Source of the DNA: Bacillota bacterium
GTDB lineage: Bacteria; Bacillota; UBA4882; UBA10575
Direction: 5' to 3'
NCBI GenBank assembly: GCA_012727425.1
Contig: JAAYHQ010000023.1
Location: 1-52,900, forward strand
DNA length: 52,900 bases
Part shown: positions 43,665 to 52,100 of the stretch, piece by piece
Position numbering within the stretch: position 1 is the stretch's first letter
Layout of the letters: each line of letters opens with the position of its first letter
Position numbers and translations under genes: made by a program
Notes under the pieces: generated by a model
The model's database searches: none
What the model was told of the DNA's origin: nothing
The model's input: only the letters and a program-made list of their open reading frames with translations

Positions 43665-44413
43665 AGACCGCCAGGCAACAACCTTTATTGCAGATTCGGG
43701 GGTTGAAAAAAAGTTACCAAAAACGTCCGGTTTTAAAAGGAATTAATCTCAATATTTTTCCGGGCGAGACGATAATAATTATGGGGCCGAGTGGATGCGG
43801 AAAATCCACTTTAGTCCGGTGTATAAACCGTTTGACCGAACCGGATGACGGCCAGATTATTTTTGACAGGATTGACGTGACCGACCTGCCCTTTGCGCAG
43901 TTATCCGCGCTCCGCCGCCGGATCGGTTTTGTCTTCCAGCAGTTCAACCTGATCCGTCGGCTTAATGTTTTAGAGAATGTCGCGTTTGCGCTGCGCGTAT
44001 ACGGACAGGAGAAAGCGGAAGCCCAGGACCGGGCCATGCGGGCTTTGGCGCGGGTTGGCTTAAAGGAACGCGCCCACAATTACCCAGCCGAACTGAGCGG
44101 CGGGGAGCAGCAGCGGGTGGGGATCGCCCGGGCCTTGGCCTTGGAACCCCAACTGATGCTCTGGGATGAACCCACCGCCGCCCTGGACCCGATTCTGGTC
44201 AGCGAGGTTATTGAGATTATGGAAGAGCTTGTCCGGCAGAAGGCGACCACGATGTTGGTGGTCACCCACGAAGTTGGTTTTGCTTCCCGGGCGGCCGACC
44301 GGATTCTCTTTATGGATCAGGGGGCGATCGTGGAAGAAGGACCGCCCGCTGCGGTTTTATCGACGCCCCAATCGGAAATTGGCAAAAAATATAAAAAACT
44401 ATTAAAAACTTGA
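43661..44413 (+). CDS. ABC transporter ATP-binding protein
   Basis: The 250-residue cytoplasmic ATPase has Walker A GPSGCGKST, the Q-loop in FVFQQFNLIRRLNVLENV, signature LSGGEQQRVGIARALAL, Walker B LMLWDEPTAALDP and the switch histidine in VVTHEVGFA. By sequence it resembles polar amino-acid (GlnQ/HisP-type) ATPases, but no binding protein or ordinary permease is present. The start overlaps the stop of the 825-residue membrane protein by ATGA, so they almost certainly form one transporter. lpxC follows 54 bp later with its own promoter. Confidence 0.95.
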   Translation: MKTARQQPLLQIRGLKKSYQKRPVLKGINLNIFPGETIIIMGPSGCGKSTLVRCINRLTEPDDGQIIFDRIDVTDLPFAQLSALRRRIGFVFQQFNLIRRLNVLENVAFALRVYGQEKAEAQDRAMRALARVGLKERAHNYPAELSGGEQQRVGIARALALEPQLMLWDEPTAALDPILVSEVIEIMEELVRQKATTMLVVTHEVGFASRAADRILFMDQGAIVEEGPPAAVLSTPQSEIGKKYKKLLKT

Positions 44414-44430
44414 CGAAAAAATGTTATACT
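44402..44430 (+). promoter_or_regulatory. Promoter of the lpxC operon
   Basis: TGT followed by TATACT (44425-44430) is an extended -10 element, with TTAAAA 17 bp upstream (44402-44407). It overlaps the end of the ABC ATPase gene and would start transcription about 30 bases before the lpxC TTG. Confidence 0.52.
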
Positions 44431-44467
44431 AAACCAAGCAATATTTTTTTGTTGCGGGGGTGTATTT

Positions 44468-45304
44468 TTGAAAGGGTTTCAGCAAACTTTGCAGAATAAG
44501 ATTGCTATCAGTGGCCAGGCTCTTCATTCCGGGAAAATGGTGACGATGGAACTCATTCCCCAGCCGGTCGATACAGGAATCCGGTTTTGCCGGGTTGACC
44601 TCCCGGGACAGCCGGTCTTGCCGGCCAAGCCGGCGCATGTTGTTGATACAACGCGCAGTACGTCCTTGGGGACAAAGGAATGGCGGATTCAGACCATTGA
44701 GCATTTAATGGCCGCTTTTCATGGTTTGGGCGTGGACAACCTTTTGGTGGCGGTCGATGGACCGGAGATTCCTCTTGGTGACGGGAGCGCCCACTTTTTT
44801 GTGGAGGAGATCCTGCGGACGGGGTTGCTCGTTCAGGAAAAACCACGAAAAGTACGGAAAATAACCACACCGGTGTGGGTGACCGATGGGAAAGACCCCC
44901 GTGCTTATTTGGTTGCCCTTCCCGGCGAGGGTTTCCGCGTCACTTATTGCTTTACTTCCGACCATAAGGTTACTGGCCACCAGTTTGCCCAGTATCTGAT
45001 CACCCCCGAGACTTTTCGGGAACAGATTGCGCCGGCCCGGACCATTGCCTTTTGGCGTGAGATCGAGGCGTTGCGTAAGCAAGGGTTGGCGCTGGGCGGC
45101 AATATGGAGATCGCCGTGGTAGTCGGGGAAGAGGGTTATTTAAATGAACTAAGGTATCCCGATGAGATTGTTCGCCATAAAATCCTGGATATTTTAGGCG
45201 ATCTTTACTTATTGGGCCCGTTGGAAGGGGAGATTATTGCGGTCCGTTCTGGACATAAACTCGACTTTGAACTGACATTAAAACTGGAGGATTGTTTGGA
45301 GTAA
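44468..45304 (+). CDS. lpxC: UDP-3-O-acyl-N-acetylglucosamine deacetylase
   Basis: LpxC is the committed, zinc-dependent step of lipid A synthesis. The 278-residue protein has zinc ligands in TIEHLMAAFHGLGVDNLLV and in RHKILDILGDLYLLG, and the GPEIPLGDGSA segment. It is slightly shorter than the E. coli enzyme (305). The TTG start is preceded by GCGGGGGTG. It is the first gene of lpxC-fabZ-lpxA, direct evidence that the organism makes lipid A and has an outer membrane. Confidence 0.97.
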   Translation: MKGFQQTLQNKIAISGQALHSGKMVTMELIPQPVDTGIRFCRVDLPGQPVLPAKPAHVVDTTRSTSLGTKEWRIQTIEHLMAAFHGLGVDNLLVAVDGPEIPLGDGSAHFFVEEILRTGLLVQEKPRKVRKITTPVWVTDGKDPRAYLVALPGEGFRVTYCFTSDHKVTGHQFAQYLITPETFREQIAPARTIAFWREIEALRKQGLALGGNMEIAVVVGEEGYLNELRYPDEIVRHKILDILGDLYLLGPLEGEIIAVRSGHKLDFELTLKLEDCLE

Positions 45305-45316
45305 GGAGGTTTGGGT

Positions 45317-45766
45317 GTGGAAATAAACCAGATTAAAGAGTTATTACCCCATCGTTACCCATTTTTACTGGTTGACCGGGTAATTGAGATGGAACCGCGA
45401 AAACGGATTACCGCGTTGAAGAACGTGACCAATAACGAGGAGTATTTTTTAGGTCATTTCCCGGAACGGCCCGTGATGCCGGGCGTCCTGATCATTGAAA
45501 GTATGGCGCAAGCGGCCGGTTTAACCTTGCTTGTGGAAAAAGAGCACCGGGGGAAGATTCCCTTTTTCACCGGTATTGATAAGGCCCGTTTCCGCCGACC
45601 GGTGGTGCCGGGGGATCAGCTTTATTTAGATGTGGAACTGTTGCGGGTCAAAGGCAATGTGTGCTATGCCCAAGGGAAAGCTACGGTGGACAACGAGATT
45701 GCCGCCGAGGCGCAACTGATGTTTGTTTTAGGTTCAGCAAAGAAAACCCAAGGCGAAGCGGAGTAA
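45317..45766 (+). CDS. fabZ: 3-hydroxyacyl-[ACP] dehydratase
   Basis: FabZ dehydrates 3-hydroxyacyl-ACP in fatty acid elongation and competes with lipid A synthesis for 3-hydroxyacyl-ACP. The 149-residue hot-dog-fold protein has LLPHRYPFLLVDRV, the catalytic histidine in GHFPERPVMPGVLIIESMAQ and FRRPVVPGDQL. The GTG at 45317 is 7 bases after AAGGAGG; a TTG two codons earlier is too close. It sits between lpxC and lpxA as in many diderms. Confidence 0.97.
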   Translation: MEINQIKELLPHRYPFLLVDRVIEMEPRKRITALKNVTNNEEYFLGHFPERPVMPGVLIIESMAQAAGLTLLVEKEHRGKIPFFTGIDKARFRRPVVPGDQLYLDVELLRVKGNVCYAQGKATVDNEIAAEAQLMFVLGSAKKTQGEAE

Positions 45767-45807
45767 AAAGAAAAAAAAGTTATAGATTTTGGTTAGGGGG
45801 TCCCAGA

Positions 45808-46614
45808 TTGAAAGTAGTAGAAAATAAAGTGGTGGCGTTAAGGGAGATTCATGAAACAGCTATAGTTCATCCCGGGGCGAAACTGGGAAAAAATGTGGTA
45901 ATTGGTCCGTATGCGATCATCGGCGAGCATGTGGAGCTGGGCGATGGGTGTGTTGTGGGACCTCATGTGGTGATTGAAGGCTGGACAAAGATTGGTTGCA
46001 ACAATAAATTCTACCACGGTGCTTCTATCGGGGTGGAACCGCAGGATCTGAAGTTCAAGGGTGAAAAAAGCTTCCTGTTTATCGGTGATGGCAATACCTT
46101 CCGGGAGAATGTGACGGTGAGCCGCGGAACCGAAGGTGGTGGCGGCGAGACCCGAATCGGGAACAACAACTTGTTTATGGCCTATTCCCACGTGGCCCAT
46201 GATTGCCAGGTGGGAAACAATATTGTGCTCGCCAACTGTTCGGCTCTGGCCGGCCACGTGACGGTCGAAGACCGGGTGGTGATCGGGGGGCTCACCGGGG
46301 TCCATCAGTTCACTAAGGTCGGTAAGATGGCGATGTTGGGCGCCTGCACCAAAGTGGTGAAGGATGTGCCACCGTTTGTGATTGTTGATGGGAACCCTGC
46401 CCGGGTGGCGGGGATTAATATTGTCGGTCTCCGCCGCAACGGCGTACCCCCGGAGATCCGGGAAGAGATCAAGCGGGCCTACCGGATTCTCTACCGTTCC
46501 AACCTCTCAATTGAACAAGCGATCGAAAAGATGGAACATGAGTTGCAGGGGACGGCGGAGATCGATCACTTCATTCGCTTCCTCCGCAGTGCGGAGCGGG
46601 GGATTTGCCGGTAG
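45808..46614 (+). CDS. lpxA: Acyl-ACP-UDP-N-acetylglucosamine O-acyltransferase
   Basis: LpxA starts lipid A synthesis by acylating UDP-GlcNAc. The 268-residue protein is built of left-handed beta-helix hexapeptide repeats and keeps the catalytic histidine in SHVAHDCQVGNNIVLANC and the GHVTVEDRVVIGGLTGVHQF region. The C-terminal helical part (EIREEIKRAYRILYRS) is typical. The TTG at 45808 follows GGGGGTCC; the open frame runs further upstream over fabZ without support. A terminator follows directly. Confidence 0.96.
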   Translation: MKVVENKVVALREIHETAIVHPGAKLGKNVVIGPYAIIGEHVELGDGCVVGPHVVIEGWTKIGCNNKFYHGASIGVEPQDLKFKGEKSFLFIGDGNTFRENVTVSRGTEGGGGETRIGNNNLFMAYSHVAHDCQVGNNIVLANCSALAGHVTVEDRVVIGGLTGVHQFTKVGKMAMLGACTKVVKDVPPFVIVDGNPARVAGINIVGLRRNGVPPEIREEIKRAYRILYRSNLSIEQAIEKMEHELQGTAEIDHFIRFLRSAERGICR

Positions 46615-46632
46615 CCGGCGACAAGACCACGG

Positions 46633-46663
46633 AGACTAGACTAAAACCGTCTAGTCTTTTTTT
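46633..46663 (+). terminator. Terminator between lpxA and lpxI
   Basis: A 9-bp stem (46633-46641 with 46649-46657, 7-base loop) leads into a run of seven T residues. lpxI starts only 36 bases after the T run, which leaves little room for a promoter. Confidence 0.85.
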
Positions 46664-46698
46664 CGATCATTCGATTCAGATGTTTGGAGGGAAAGACG

Positions 46699-47514
46699 AT
46701 GGGTTGGGCAATTTTAGCCGGAGAAGGCCTCTTGCCCCTGGCTGTGGCCGAGGGGATGCGGGCGGAAGGGATTAACCCGGTGGTCCTTTGTACCGGGGAA
46801 AATGCCGCCCAATTTGCGGAAATGGGGTTTACGGTAGGCCGGGAGCATCTCGGACAGTTGGGAGCGATCCGCCGCTTTCTCCAGGACCACCAGGTTGACC
46901 AGATGGTCATTGCCGGACGTTTTGGAAAAGAATTTTTGCTGGCCGGGGCCGTGGACCAAGAGATCATGGGCTTGTTGGCCAAACTGACCCGACGCAACGA
47001 TGATGCCTTGCAGTTGGCGGTAGTCAACTATTTTGAGGAACACGGGATTCGGGTGGAGACCCAGACCCGATTTTTACGGGCGCTCATTCCGGACCGGGGG
47101 ATTCTGGCCGGTCCGGCTTTAAGTCCCGCGGAGACGGCCGATGTGAAACTGGGTTACCGGTTGGCCAAAGAGATTGGCCGGCTGGATATCGGACAAAGTG
47201 TGGTGGTAAAACAGGGGATGGTCTTGGCCATTGAGGCGGTGGAAGGCACCGACCAGACCATCCGGCGGGGCGGGCAGTACGGCGGCCCCGGGACCGTGGT
47301 GATTAAAGTGGCCAAGCCCCAACAGGACTTCCGCTTTGATATGCCGACGGTGGGTTTGAACACCCTTGAAGCCTTGATTGCCACCAAAGCACGGGTTTTG
47401 GGGATTGAAGCCGGGGCCACCTTCCTCTTGGACCGGGAGAAACTGTTGGCCAAGGCGGAGGAGCACGGGATTACCGTGGTGGCCTTAGATGAAGTTGCCA
47501 TTAAAGACATCTAA
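46699..47514 (+). CDS. lpxI: UDP-2,3-diacylglucosamine pyrophosphatase LpxI
   Basis: LpxI (DUF1009 family) hydrolyses UDP-2,3-diacylglucosamine to lipid X, replacing LpxH in many diderms. The 271-residue protein has AILAGEGLLPLAVAEGMRAE at the start, SVVVKQGMVLAIEAVEGTDQ in the middle and the catalytic aspartate region RFDMPTVGLNTLEAL. The ATG at 46699 has GGAGGG 8 bases upstream. lpxB, the next pathway enzyme, usually lies nearby but is absent from this window. Confidence 0.95.
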   Translation: MGWAILAGEGLLPLAVAEGMRAEGINPVVLCTGENAAQFAEMGFTVGREHLGQLGAIRRFLQDHQVDQMVIAGRFGKEFLLAGAVDQEIMGLLAKLTRRNDDALQLAVVNYFEEHGIRVETQTRFLRALIPDRGILAGPALSPAETADVKLGYRLAKEIGRLDIGQSVVVKQGMVLAIEAVEGTDQTIRRGGQYGGPGTVVIKVAKPQQDFRFDMPTVGLNTLEALIATKARVLGIEAGATFLLDREKLLAKAEEHGITVVALDEVAIKDI

Positions 47515-47623
47515 TGAGAGAAGGGTTTTATGGTGCCTGGGCGAATAAGTTTTAAAGGGGTTAAGCGGCCCCAAGAATAACGTTTGTCGAACGAAGTAAG
47601 GAAAAAGGAGAGTGGAGGGGGAA

Positions 47624-48193
47624 ATGACAAAGAAGAAGCTTATAACCGGGTTTTTTCTCTGCCTGGTCCTCTTCTCCGCTCTTTTTTTTCTTTTCCGGCT
47701 AAACTGGCGCCCGCAAAGTGAGCCGATTCCTTTACTTCCCCTGGTTGAAGAAGAAGACACCGTCCCGGCCAATGGCGACGAGACCCCGATCTTAAAAGGA
47801 GTACAGGTTGCTTTGGTCGGCATGGATCACCACCTGAACTGGAAATTAACCGTTGAGCAGGTGATCGAAGAGGGGGAGGTTTGCCTTCTTTTTGGGATCA
47901 AAGGGGAGTATTACACGGTGAGCGGGCAAAAATACCTGGTTGAGGCGGCGGAGGGGGAAATGGGGAAGGACTTTTCCTGGCTTCGCCTCACCCCGGAAGT
48001 GGTTTTAACCGGGGAAGAGATCCGGATGGTGGCCGCTGAGGTCTATTGGGAAGCGGCGGCGGGAGAAGAAATCACCGGCCGTCAACTGCAGGGGGACGGC
48101 GAAAACGTTAAGTTTCAAGCGGAAAGTTTTACGTTTAATCCGGAAGACCGGCGGATGATTTTTTCCGGGACGTCCCGGTGGTCTTTCCAGTAA
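47624..48193 (+). CDS. lptC: LptC-like LPS export protein
   Basis: The 189-residue protein has one N-terminal membrane helix (ITGFFLCLVLFSALFFLF) and a periplasmic beta-rich domain ending with the LptC-like SFTFNPEDRRMIFSGTSRW. LptC passes LPS from the LptBFG transporter to LptA. Sequence similarity is weak in this family, so the call rests on topology and on its place directly before lptA and lptB. GGAGGGGG precedes the ATG. Confidence 0.75.
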   Translation: MTKKKLITGFFLCLVLFSALFFLFRLNWRPQSEPIPLLPLVEEEDTVPANGDETPILKGVQVALVGMDHHLNWKLTVEQVIEEGEVCLLFGIKGEYYTVSGQKYLVEAAEGEMGKDFSWLRLTPEVVLTGEEIRMVAAEVYWEAAAGEEITGRQLQGDGENVKFQAESFTFNPEDRRMIFSGTSRWSFQ

Positions 48194-48221
48194 AGCAAGG
48201 CGAATGGAGTGAAGAAGGCCA

Positions 48222-48914
48222 ATGGCCCAGAAGAGAAACGTGCTGGTTCTTTTACTAACGGTTGCCTTTTTCTTGGTCGGTGCCTTACCGGGATGGGCTG
48301 CTGAAGAAGGCCGTAATGAGGTGGAGATAGTTGTTCCGCCCCGAGGCGTGACCGAGCTCGATCTGGAAAAAGAAGTCTGTGTCTACCGGGGTTATTCCGG
48401 GGCTCCGGTTGAAGTCTGCGTGGCCGGTTCCGGGCTGCGCCTGACGGCGATAAAAATCAGCTACGACCAACGTAGTCAGGTGCTGACGGCGGAAGAAGCT
48501 GTTCAGTTGGAAACCGCGAAGCTGGTTGCCACCGGGGAAAAGATGGTCGTCACCGCCGAACTGGTACGCCTGCCGGAGGGGGGGGCAATTACCATCCTCG
48601 AACCGGAAAGGATGCACCTGGTGGTTGGCGGAGCTTTTACTTATGGTTTGGAAGAGGAAACGTTCCAGGGAGAGGGGGGTTTTACCCTCCGGGGACCCGA
48701 TTGGGTCATGGAAGGTGAGCGGTTTAACGGAAGTATGCGCGGGGAACACGTTACTCTGATGGGTTCGCCCGTGATCCGCTGGGCAGACGGGATTCTCCAG
48801 GGTGAGGCGGAGACGGTGATCACCTACGATTTAGCCAGTGGACAGGTTACTGCCGAAGGGCCGACGAAGACCCGGTTTTATCAGGATAGAGGAGTGCATT
48901 CCAGTGGCGATTGA
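48222..48914 (+). CDS. lptA: LptA-like periplasmic LPS-bridge protein
   Basis: The 230-residue protein has a signal peptide ([19 protein letters not shown], cleavage probably after WAA) and repeated beta-strand motifs of the OstA/LptA fold ([40 protein letters not shown]). LptA units stack into a bridge carrying LPS across the periplasm. It lies 28 bp after lptC and overlaps lptB by 11 bp, supporting the assignment. Confidence 0.82.
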   Translation: MAQKRNVLVLLLTVAFFLVGALPGWAAEEGRNEVEIVVPPRGVTELDLEKEVCVYRGYSGAPVEVCVAGSGLRLTAIKISYDQRSQVLTAEEAVQLETAKLVATGEKMVVTAELVRLPEGGAITILEPERMHLVVGGAFTYGLEEETFQGEGGFTLRGPDWVMEGERFNGSMRGEHVTLMGSPVIRWADGILQGEAETVITYDLASGQVTAEGPTKTRFYQDRGVHSSGD

Positions 48915-49623
48915 AGCGCAAGGTCTAGTGAAAGAATACGGGAAACGGCGCGTGGTGGATCAGGTTAGTCTGGAAGTCCACCCGGGCGAGGTCGTCGGGC
49001 TCTTGGGCCCGAACGGCGCCGGTAAGACCACCACCTTTTACATGATTGTTGGTTTGGAAAAGCCCCTTGCCGGGCGGATCATAATAGATGGCACCGACGT
49101 GACCCGGTTGCCCATGCATCTAAGGGCCCGCTACGGGGTTTCTTATTTGGCCCAGGAACCGTCGGTTTTCCGCAAACTGACTGTGGAACAGAACATTTTA
49201 GCAATTTTGGAGTTGGTTATTAAAGAGAAGAAAAAACGGCTCGAACGGTGCGAGCAGTTGCTAACGGATTTTAACCTGACGAAGGTGCGGAAACAAAAGG
49301 GCTACATGCTCTCCGGCGGTGAACGCCGCCGGGTGGAGATCGCCCGCGCGCTGGCCCAGAATCCCCGGTATATTTTGTTGGATGAGCCCTTTACCGGCGT
49401 TGACCCTATCGCCGTCGCCGATCTGCAGGATATTGTCGGCGTATTGAAAAAGCGGGGTTTAGGCGTCCTGATTACCGACCACAATGTCCGGGAAACCCTG
49501 GCGATCACCGACCGCGCCTATATCATGTATTCGGGGAAAATTCTGGTTTCCGGGGACGCTACGGAGATTGCCGAAGATGAAAAGGCACGTAAATTTTATC
49601 TTGGTGACCGTTTTAACATGTAA
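48904..49623 (+). CDS. lptB: LPS export ABC ATPase LptB
   Basis: LptB powers extraction of LPS from the inner membrane. The 239-residue ATPase has Walker [10 protein letters not shown], the Q-loop region [17 protein letters not shown] typical of LptB, signature [15 protein letters not shown], Walker [13 protein letters not shown] and [10 protein letters not shown]. The GTG at 48904 has GAGGAG 8 bases upstream, inside the end of lptA. The long frame upstream of it is a shadow. Confidence 0.97.
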   Translation: MAIEAQGLVKEYGKRRVVDQVSLEVHPGEVVGLLGPNGAGKTTTFYMIVGLEKPLAGRIIIDGTDVTRLPMHLRARYGVSYLAQEPSVFRKLTVEQNILAILELVIKEKKKRLERCEQLLTDFNLTKVRKQKGYMLSGGERRRVEIARALAQNPRYILLDEPFTGVDPIAVADLQDIVGVLKKRGLGVLITDHNVRETLAITDRAYIMYSGKILVSGDATEIAEDEKARKFYLGDRFNM

Positions 49624-49675
49624 AAATGGGGAAAGGGTTGCCGGGAGGAATTTTTGATAAACGGGAGTAATCAGC

Positions 49676-50764
49676 ATGCGGATTATTACTAAGTACTTGA
49701 TCAGAGAATTGATGGGGCCCTTCTTCTTTGGTTTTTTGGCCTTTGGCGGCATGTTTATCGGCTGGTCCTTGGTGAATATCATCCAATGGGCGGAATCCTA
49801 TTCGGTTCCACTGCTCACTGTTTTGCGCCTATGGGCTTACCATGTCCCCGAGAATCTGGCCTACGGGGTCTATATCGGGATGCTCCTGGCGACCCTCCTG
49901 GGGTTGGGCCGGATGACCAGCCACAGTGAGACCATCGCGATGCAGGCCGGCGGGGTTAGCTTTATGCAGATTGCCACCCCGGTTTTGATTATCGCGGCGG
50001 TCTTGACCGTGGGCACCTTTTATCTCAACGAGTCTCTGACGCCCATGGCCAAACACGCCTACCGGGAAGAACGGACCTTTATCCGGCAGGGTAAACCCAA
50101 AGGGGTGATCAATGAGTATTTCTATGCGGAACGCCTCAAAGACGGGAAAAAACGGCTGGTCTACGCGGAGCAATATAATGCAACGGAAGAAAGATTTGTC
50201 AATGTGACGATCCAGGAGCTGGAACACGGGCAACTGGTCCGGACGATCAAGAGTAAAGAACTGTTGTGGGGCGAGGGCGGATGGTACTTTCGGGAAGGCG
50301 AGATCTTTACCTACCGGGAGGATGCGGTGGTCCCGGTTCGGGTGACTGAGGGGTATAATCCGTCCGGTTTTGAAAAAACACCGGAGCAAGTCGTCCGCTT
50401 GTCCCGGGAGCCGGAAGAGATGAACTGGTGGGAATTGAAATGGTATCTGGAGAACACGGAATTAAGCACCAAAAAACGCCGCCAGTACGAAGTGCAACTC
50501 CACTTGAAGATGGCTTTTCCCTTTGCTTGTATGGTCTTTGCCCTGTTGGGAACCCCTTTGGCCTTACAGTCCCAACGGCGGACCGCCTCGGCAGGTTTAG
50601 GAATCACCCTTTTGAACGTCATCTTTTATTATGTTTTAATGGCTGTGGGGACATTTCTGGGACAATCGGGACTGACTTCGCCTTGGATCGGCGCTTGGCT
50701 CCAGAATCTGATCATCGGCGGCTACGGTTTATATCTGTTTATCCGCAAAGCGTTCAATATCTAG
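49676..50764 (+). CDS. LptF/LptG-family LPS export permease
   Basis: The 362-residue YjgP/YjgQ-family permease has about six helices, three on each side of a periplasmic beta domain. The start RIITKYLIRELMGPFFFGF and the GMLLATLLGLGRMTSHSE coupling segment are typical. It forms the membrane part of LptB2FG. Only one such gene is in the window, so its partner lies elsewhere or it acts as a homodimer. It cannot be assigned to LptF or LptG by eye. It is 52 bp after lptB. Confidence 0.93.
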   Translation: MRIITKYLIRELMGPFFFGFLAFGGMFIGWSLVNIIQWAESYSVPLLTVLRLWAYHVPENLAYGVYIGMLLATLLGLGRMTSHSETIAMQAGGVSFMQIATPVLIIAAVLTVGTFYLNESLTPMAKHAYREERTFIRQGKPKGVINEYFYAERLKDGKKRLVYAEQYNATEERFVNVTIQELEHGQLVRTIKSKELLWGEGGWYFREGEIFTYREDAVVPVRVTEGYNPSGFEKTPEQVVRLSREPEEMNWWELKWYLENTELSTKKRRQYEVQLHLKMAFPFACMVFALLGTPLALQSQRRTASAGLGITLLNVIFYYVLMAVGTFLGQSGLTSPWIGAWLQNLIIGGYGLYLFIRKAFNI

Positions 50765-50779
50765 CGGAGGGGGAGCAAA

Positions 50780-51262
50780 GTGTACGGCATTGTGCTGGTT
50801 GTAACCATTGCCTTGCTGGGCGGGGTTATTGCCTTTTTGGGCGACCGGATCGGGATGAAGGTCGGGAAGAAACGGTTGTCCCTCTGTGGGTTACGGCCCA
50901 AATATACATCGATGATTATCACGGTGGTGACCGGGGTCTTGATTGCCGGAACCACCCTTTTATTACTCACCTTGGTCTCCAATGACGTGCGGACCGCGTT
51001 ATTCCGGATGAAGAGTCTACAGACGGAACTGGCCGCAACGCGCCAGGATCTCGACGGGGCCGAAGCACGCTTGCGTCAAGTGGAAGCCGAGACAAAAGCG
51101 CTGCAAGAGAAGAAGGTGGCGCTGGAGGTCGAACGGGACCGTTTGCGCAAGGAGATTGAGGCTTACGCGGGGGAAGCCGCTTTACTGCGGGCCAACACGC
51201 GTGGGACGGAGAGCGGTAAAGAGTCGGAAGGCAAGTTTCAGCGGGAAAGGCGGGCCGAGTGA
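50780..51262 (+). CDS. Short DUF3084-like membrane coiled-coil protein
   Basis: The 160-residue protein has two membrane helices (about 2-20 and 43-66) separated by a basic loop (KVGKKRLSLCGLRPK), then a coiled coil at about 70-140 (LQTELAATRQDLDGAEARLR). It resembles the N-terminal part of DUF3084 proteins, which are usually 300-500 residues, so it is short for the family. The GTG follows GCGGAGGGGG. It follows the lpt genes and directly precedes a YqgF-like nuclease gene. Function unknown. Confidence 0.75.
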   Translation: MYGIVLVVTIALLGGVIAFLGDRIGMKVGKKRLSLCGLRPKYTSMIITVVTGVLIAGTTLLLLTLVSNDVRTALFRMKSLQTELAATRQDLDGAEARLRQVEAETKALQEKKVALEVERDRLRKEIEAYAGEAALLRANTRGTESGKESEGKFQRERRAE

Positions 51263-51664
51263 ATGCGGATTTTAGCGATCGATCCGGGCCGGATGAAGTT
51301 CGGCTATGCCGTTTTGACCACGGGGGACCGGCGGGTGCTGAGGCAGGGGATCGCGGAAGTTGCCGCTTTGGTCCGGGTGGTGCAAGATCTGGTGGACCAC
51401 TTTCAGGTGACTACGGTGGTGATTGGTGACCGGACGGGTGGTCCGGAGTTTGCCGCGACCCTCCGGGCGGCCTTGACCACGGATCAGTTGAAATTGACCC
51501 TGGTTAGCGAGGATGGTTCCAGTGCGGAGGGACGGCGCCGTTTTTTACAGGCCAACCGGCGGGGGTGGCGGCGTTGGTTTCCCCTGGGACTCCAGTCCCC
51601 CTGGCGGCCCTATGATGATTATGTCGCGGTTGTGCTTGGTGAACGTTATCTTAATCAACAGTGA
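51263..51664 (+). CDS. YqgF/RuvC-like RNase H-fold nuclease
   Basis: The 133-residue protein has the RNase H-like start RILAIDPGRMKFGYAVL with an active-site aspartate, a middle VTTVVIGDRTGG strand and a final DDYVAVVLGERYL with paired aspartates. This fits a small YqgF-type nuclease, but it is divergent from housekeeping RuvX and may act on another nucleic acid. Its ATG follows immediately after the DUF3084-like stop codon, so the two are translationally coupled. Confidence 0.75.
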   Translation: MRILAIDPGRMKFGYAVLTTGDRRVLRQGIAEVAALVRVVQDLVDHFQVTTVVIGDRTGGPEFAATLRAALTTDQLKLTLVSEDGSSAEGRRRFLQANRRGWRRWFPLGLQSPWRPYDDYVAVVLGERYLNQQ

Positions 51665-51690
51665 CCGCCGGCGGAACCGGCTTTTTGGCC

Positions 51691-51891
51691 TTACTGAATC
51701 AGGTAGTTGTAACCTTCGATGGTGAACTCATCAGCAATCTCCAGTTTTTCCCGGACCTGCTGTAAAACTGCACTGTTGATCTGAGCCGGGGCTGCCCCCA
51801 GCGTCTCCCGGTAGATACGGCGACTGACCGTACTTTCCGGATGGCTTCGGACAAAATGAATAATCTCCTCGATCTCCCGAGCTTTCTTCAT
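51691..51891 (-). CDS. Small hypothetical protein
   Basis: I do not recognise this 66-residue protein. It is mostly helical and charged (AREIEEIIHFVRSHPESTVS, VLQQVREKLEIADEFTIEGY), and its two-part layout could be a small winged-helix or helix-turn-helix unit. No membrane helix is seen. The ATG at 51891 has AGGAGG 8 bases upstream; an ATG two codons earlier is too close to it. It is convergent with the YqgF-like gene and transcribed away from the SPOCS gene. Confidence 0.65.
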   Translation of the reverse strand: MKKAREIEEIIHFVRSHPESTVSRRIYRETLGAAPAQINSAVLQQVREKLEIADEFTIEGYNYLIQ

Positions 51892-52100
51892 CCTCATTCC
51901 TCCTCAGTATGGCTTTTCCTAAATATCTCCCCTTAATAATCTATCCCGTTCGGCGTGGAAATACGCTGATTTTTTATGGGACGCCGGTCCGGATTGGGCG
52001 GTAGTTCTTTAAGATTGGGCGTTTGGTCAGGATGCCGGCGGTGCCGGACCAACATAATATGTACAAACACCCCCAAACAAGGGAGAAAAGGAGGAGTAAA

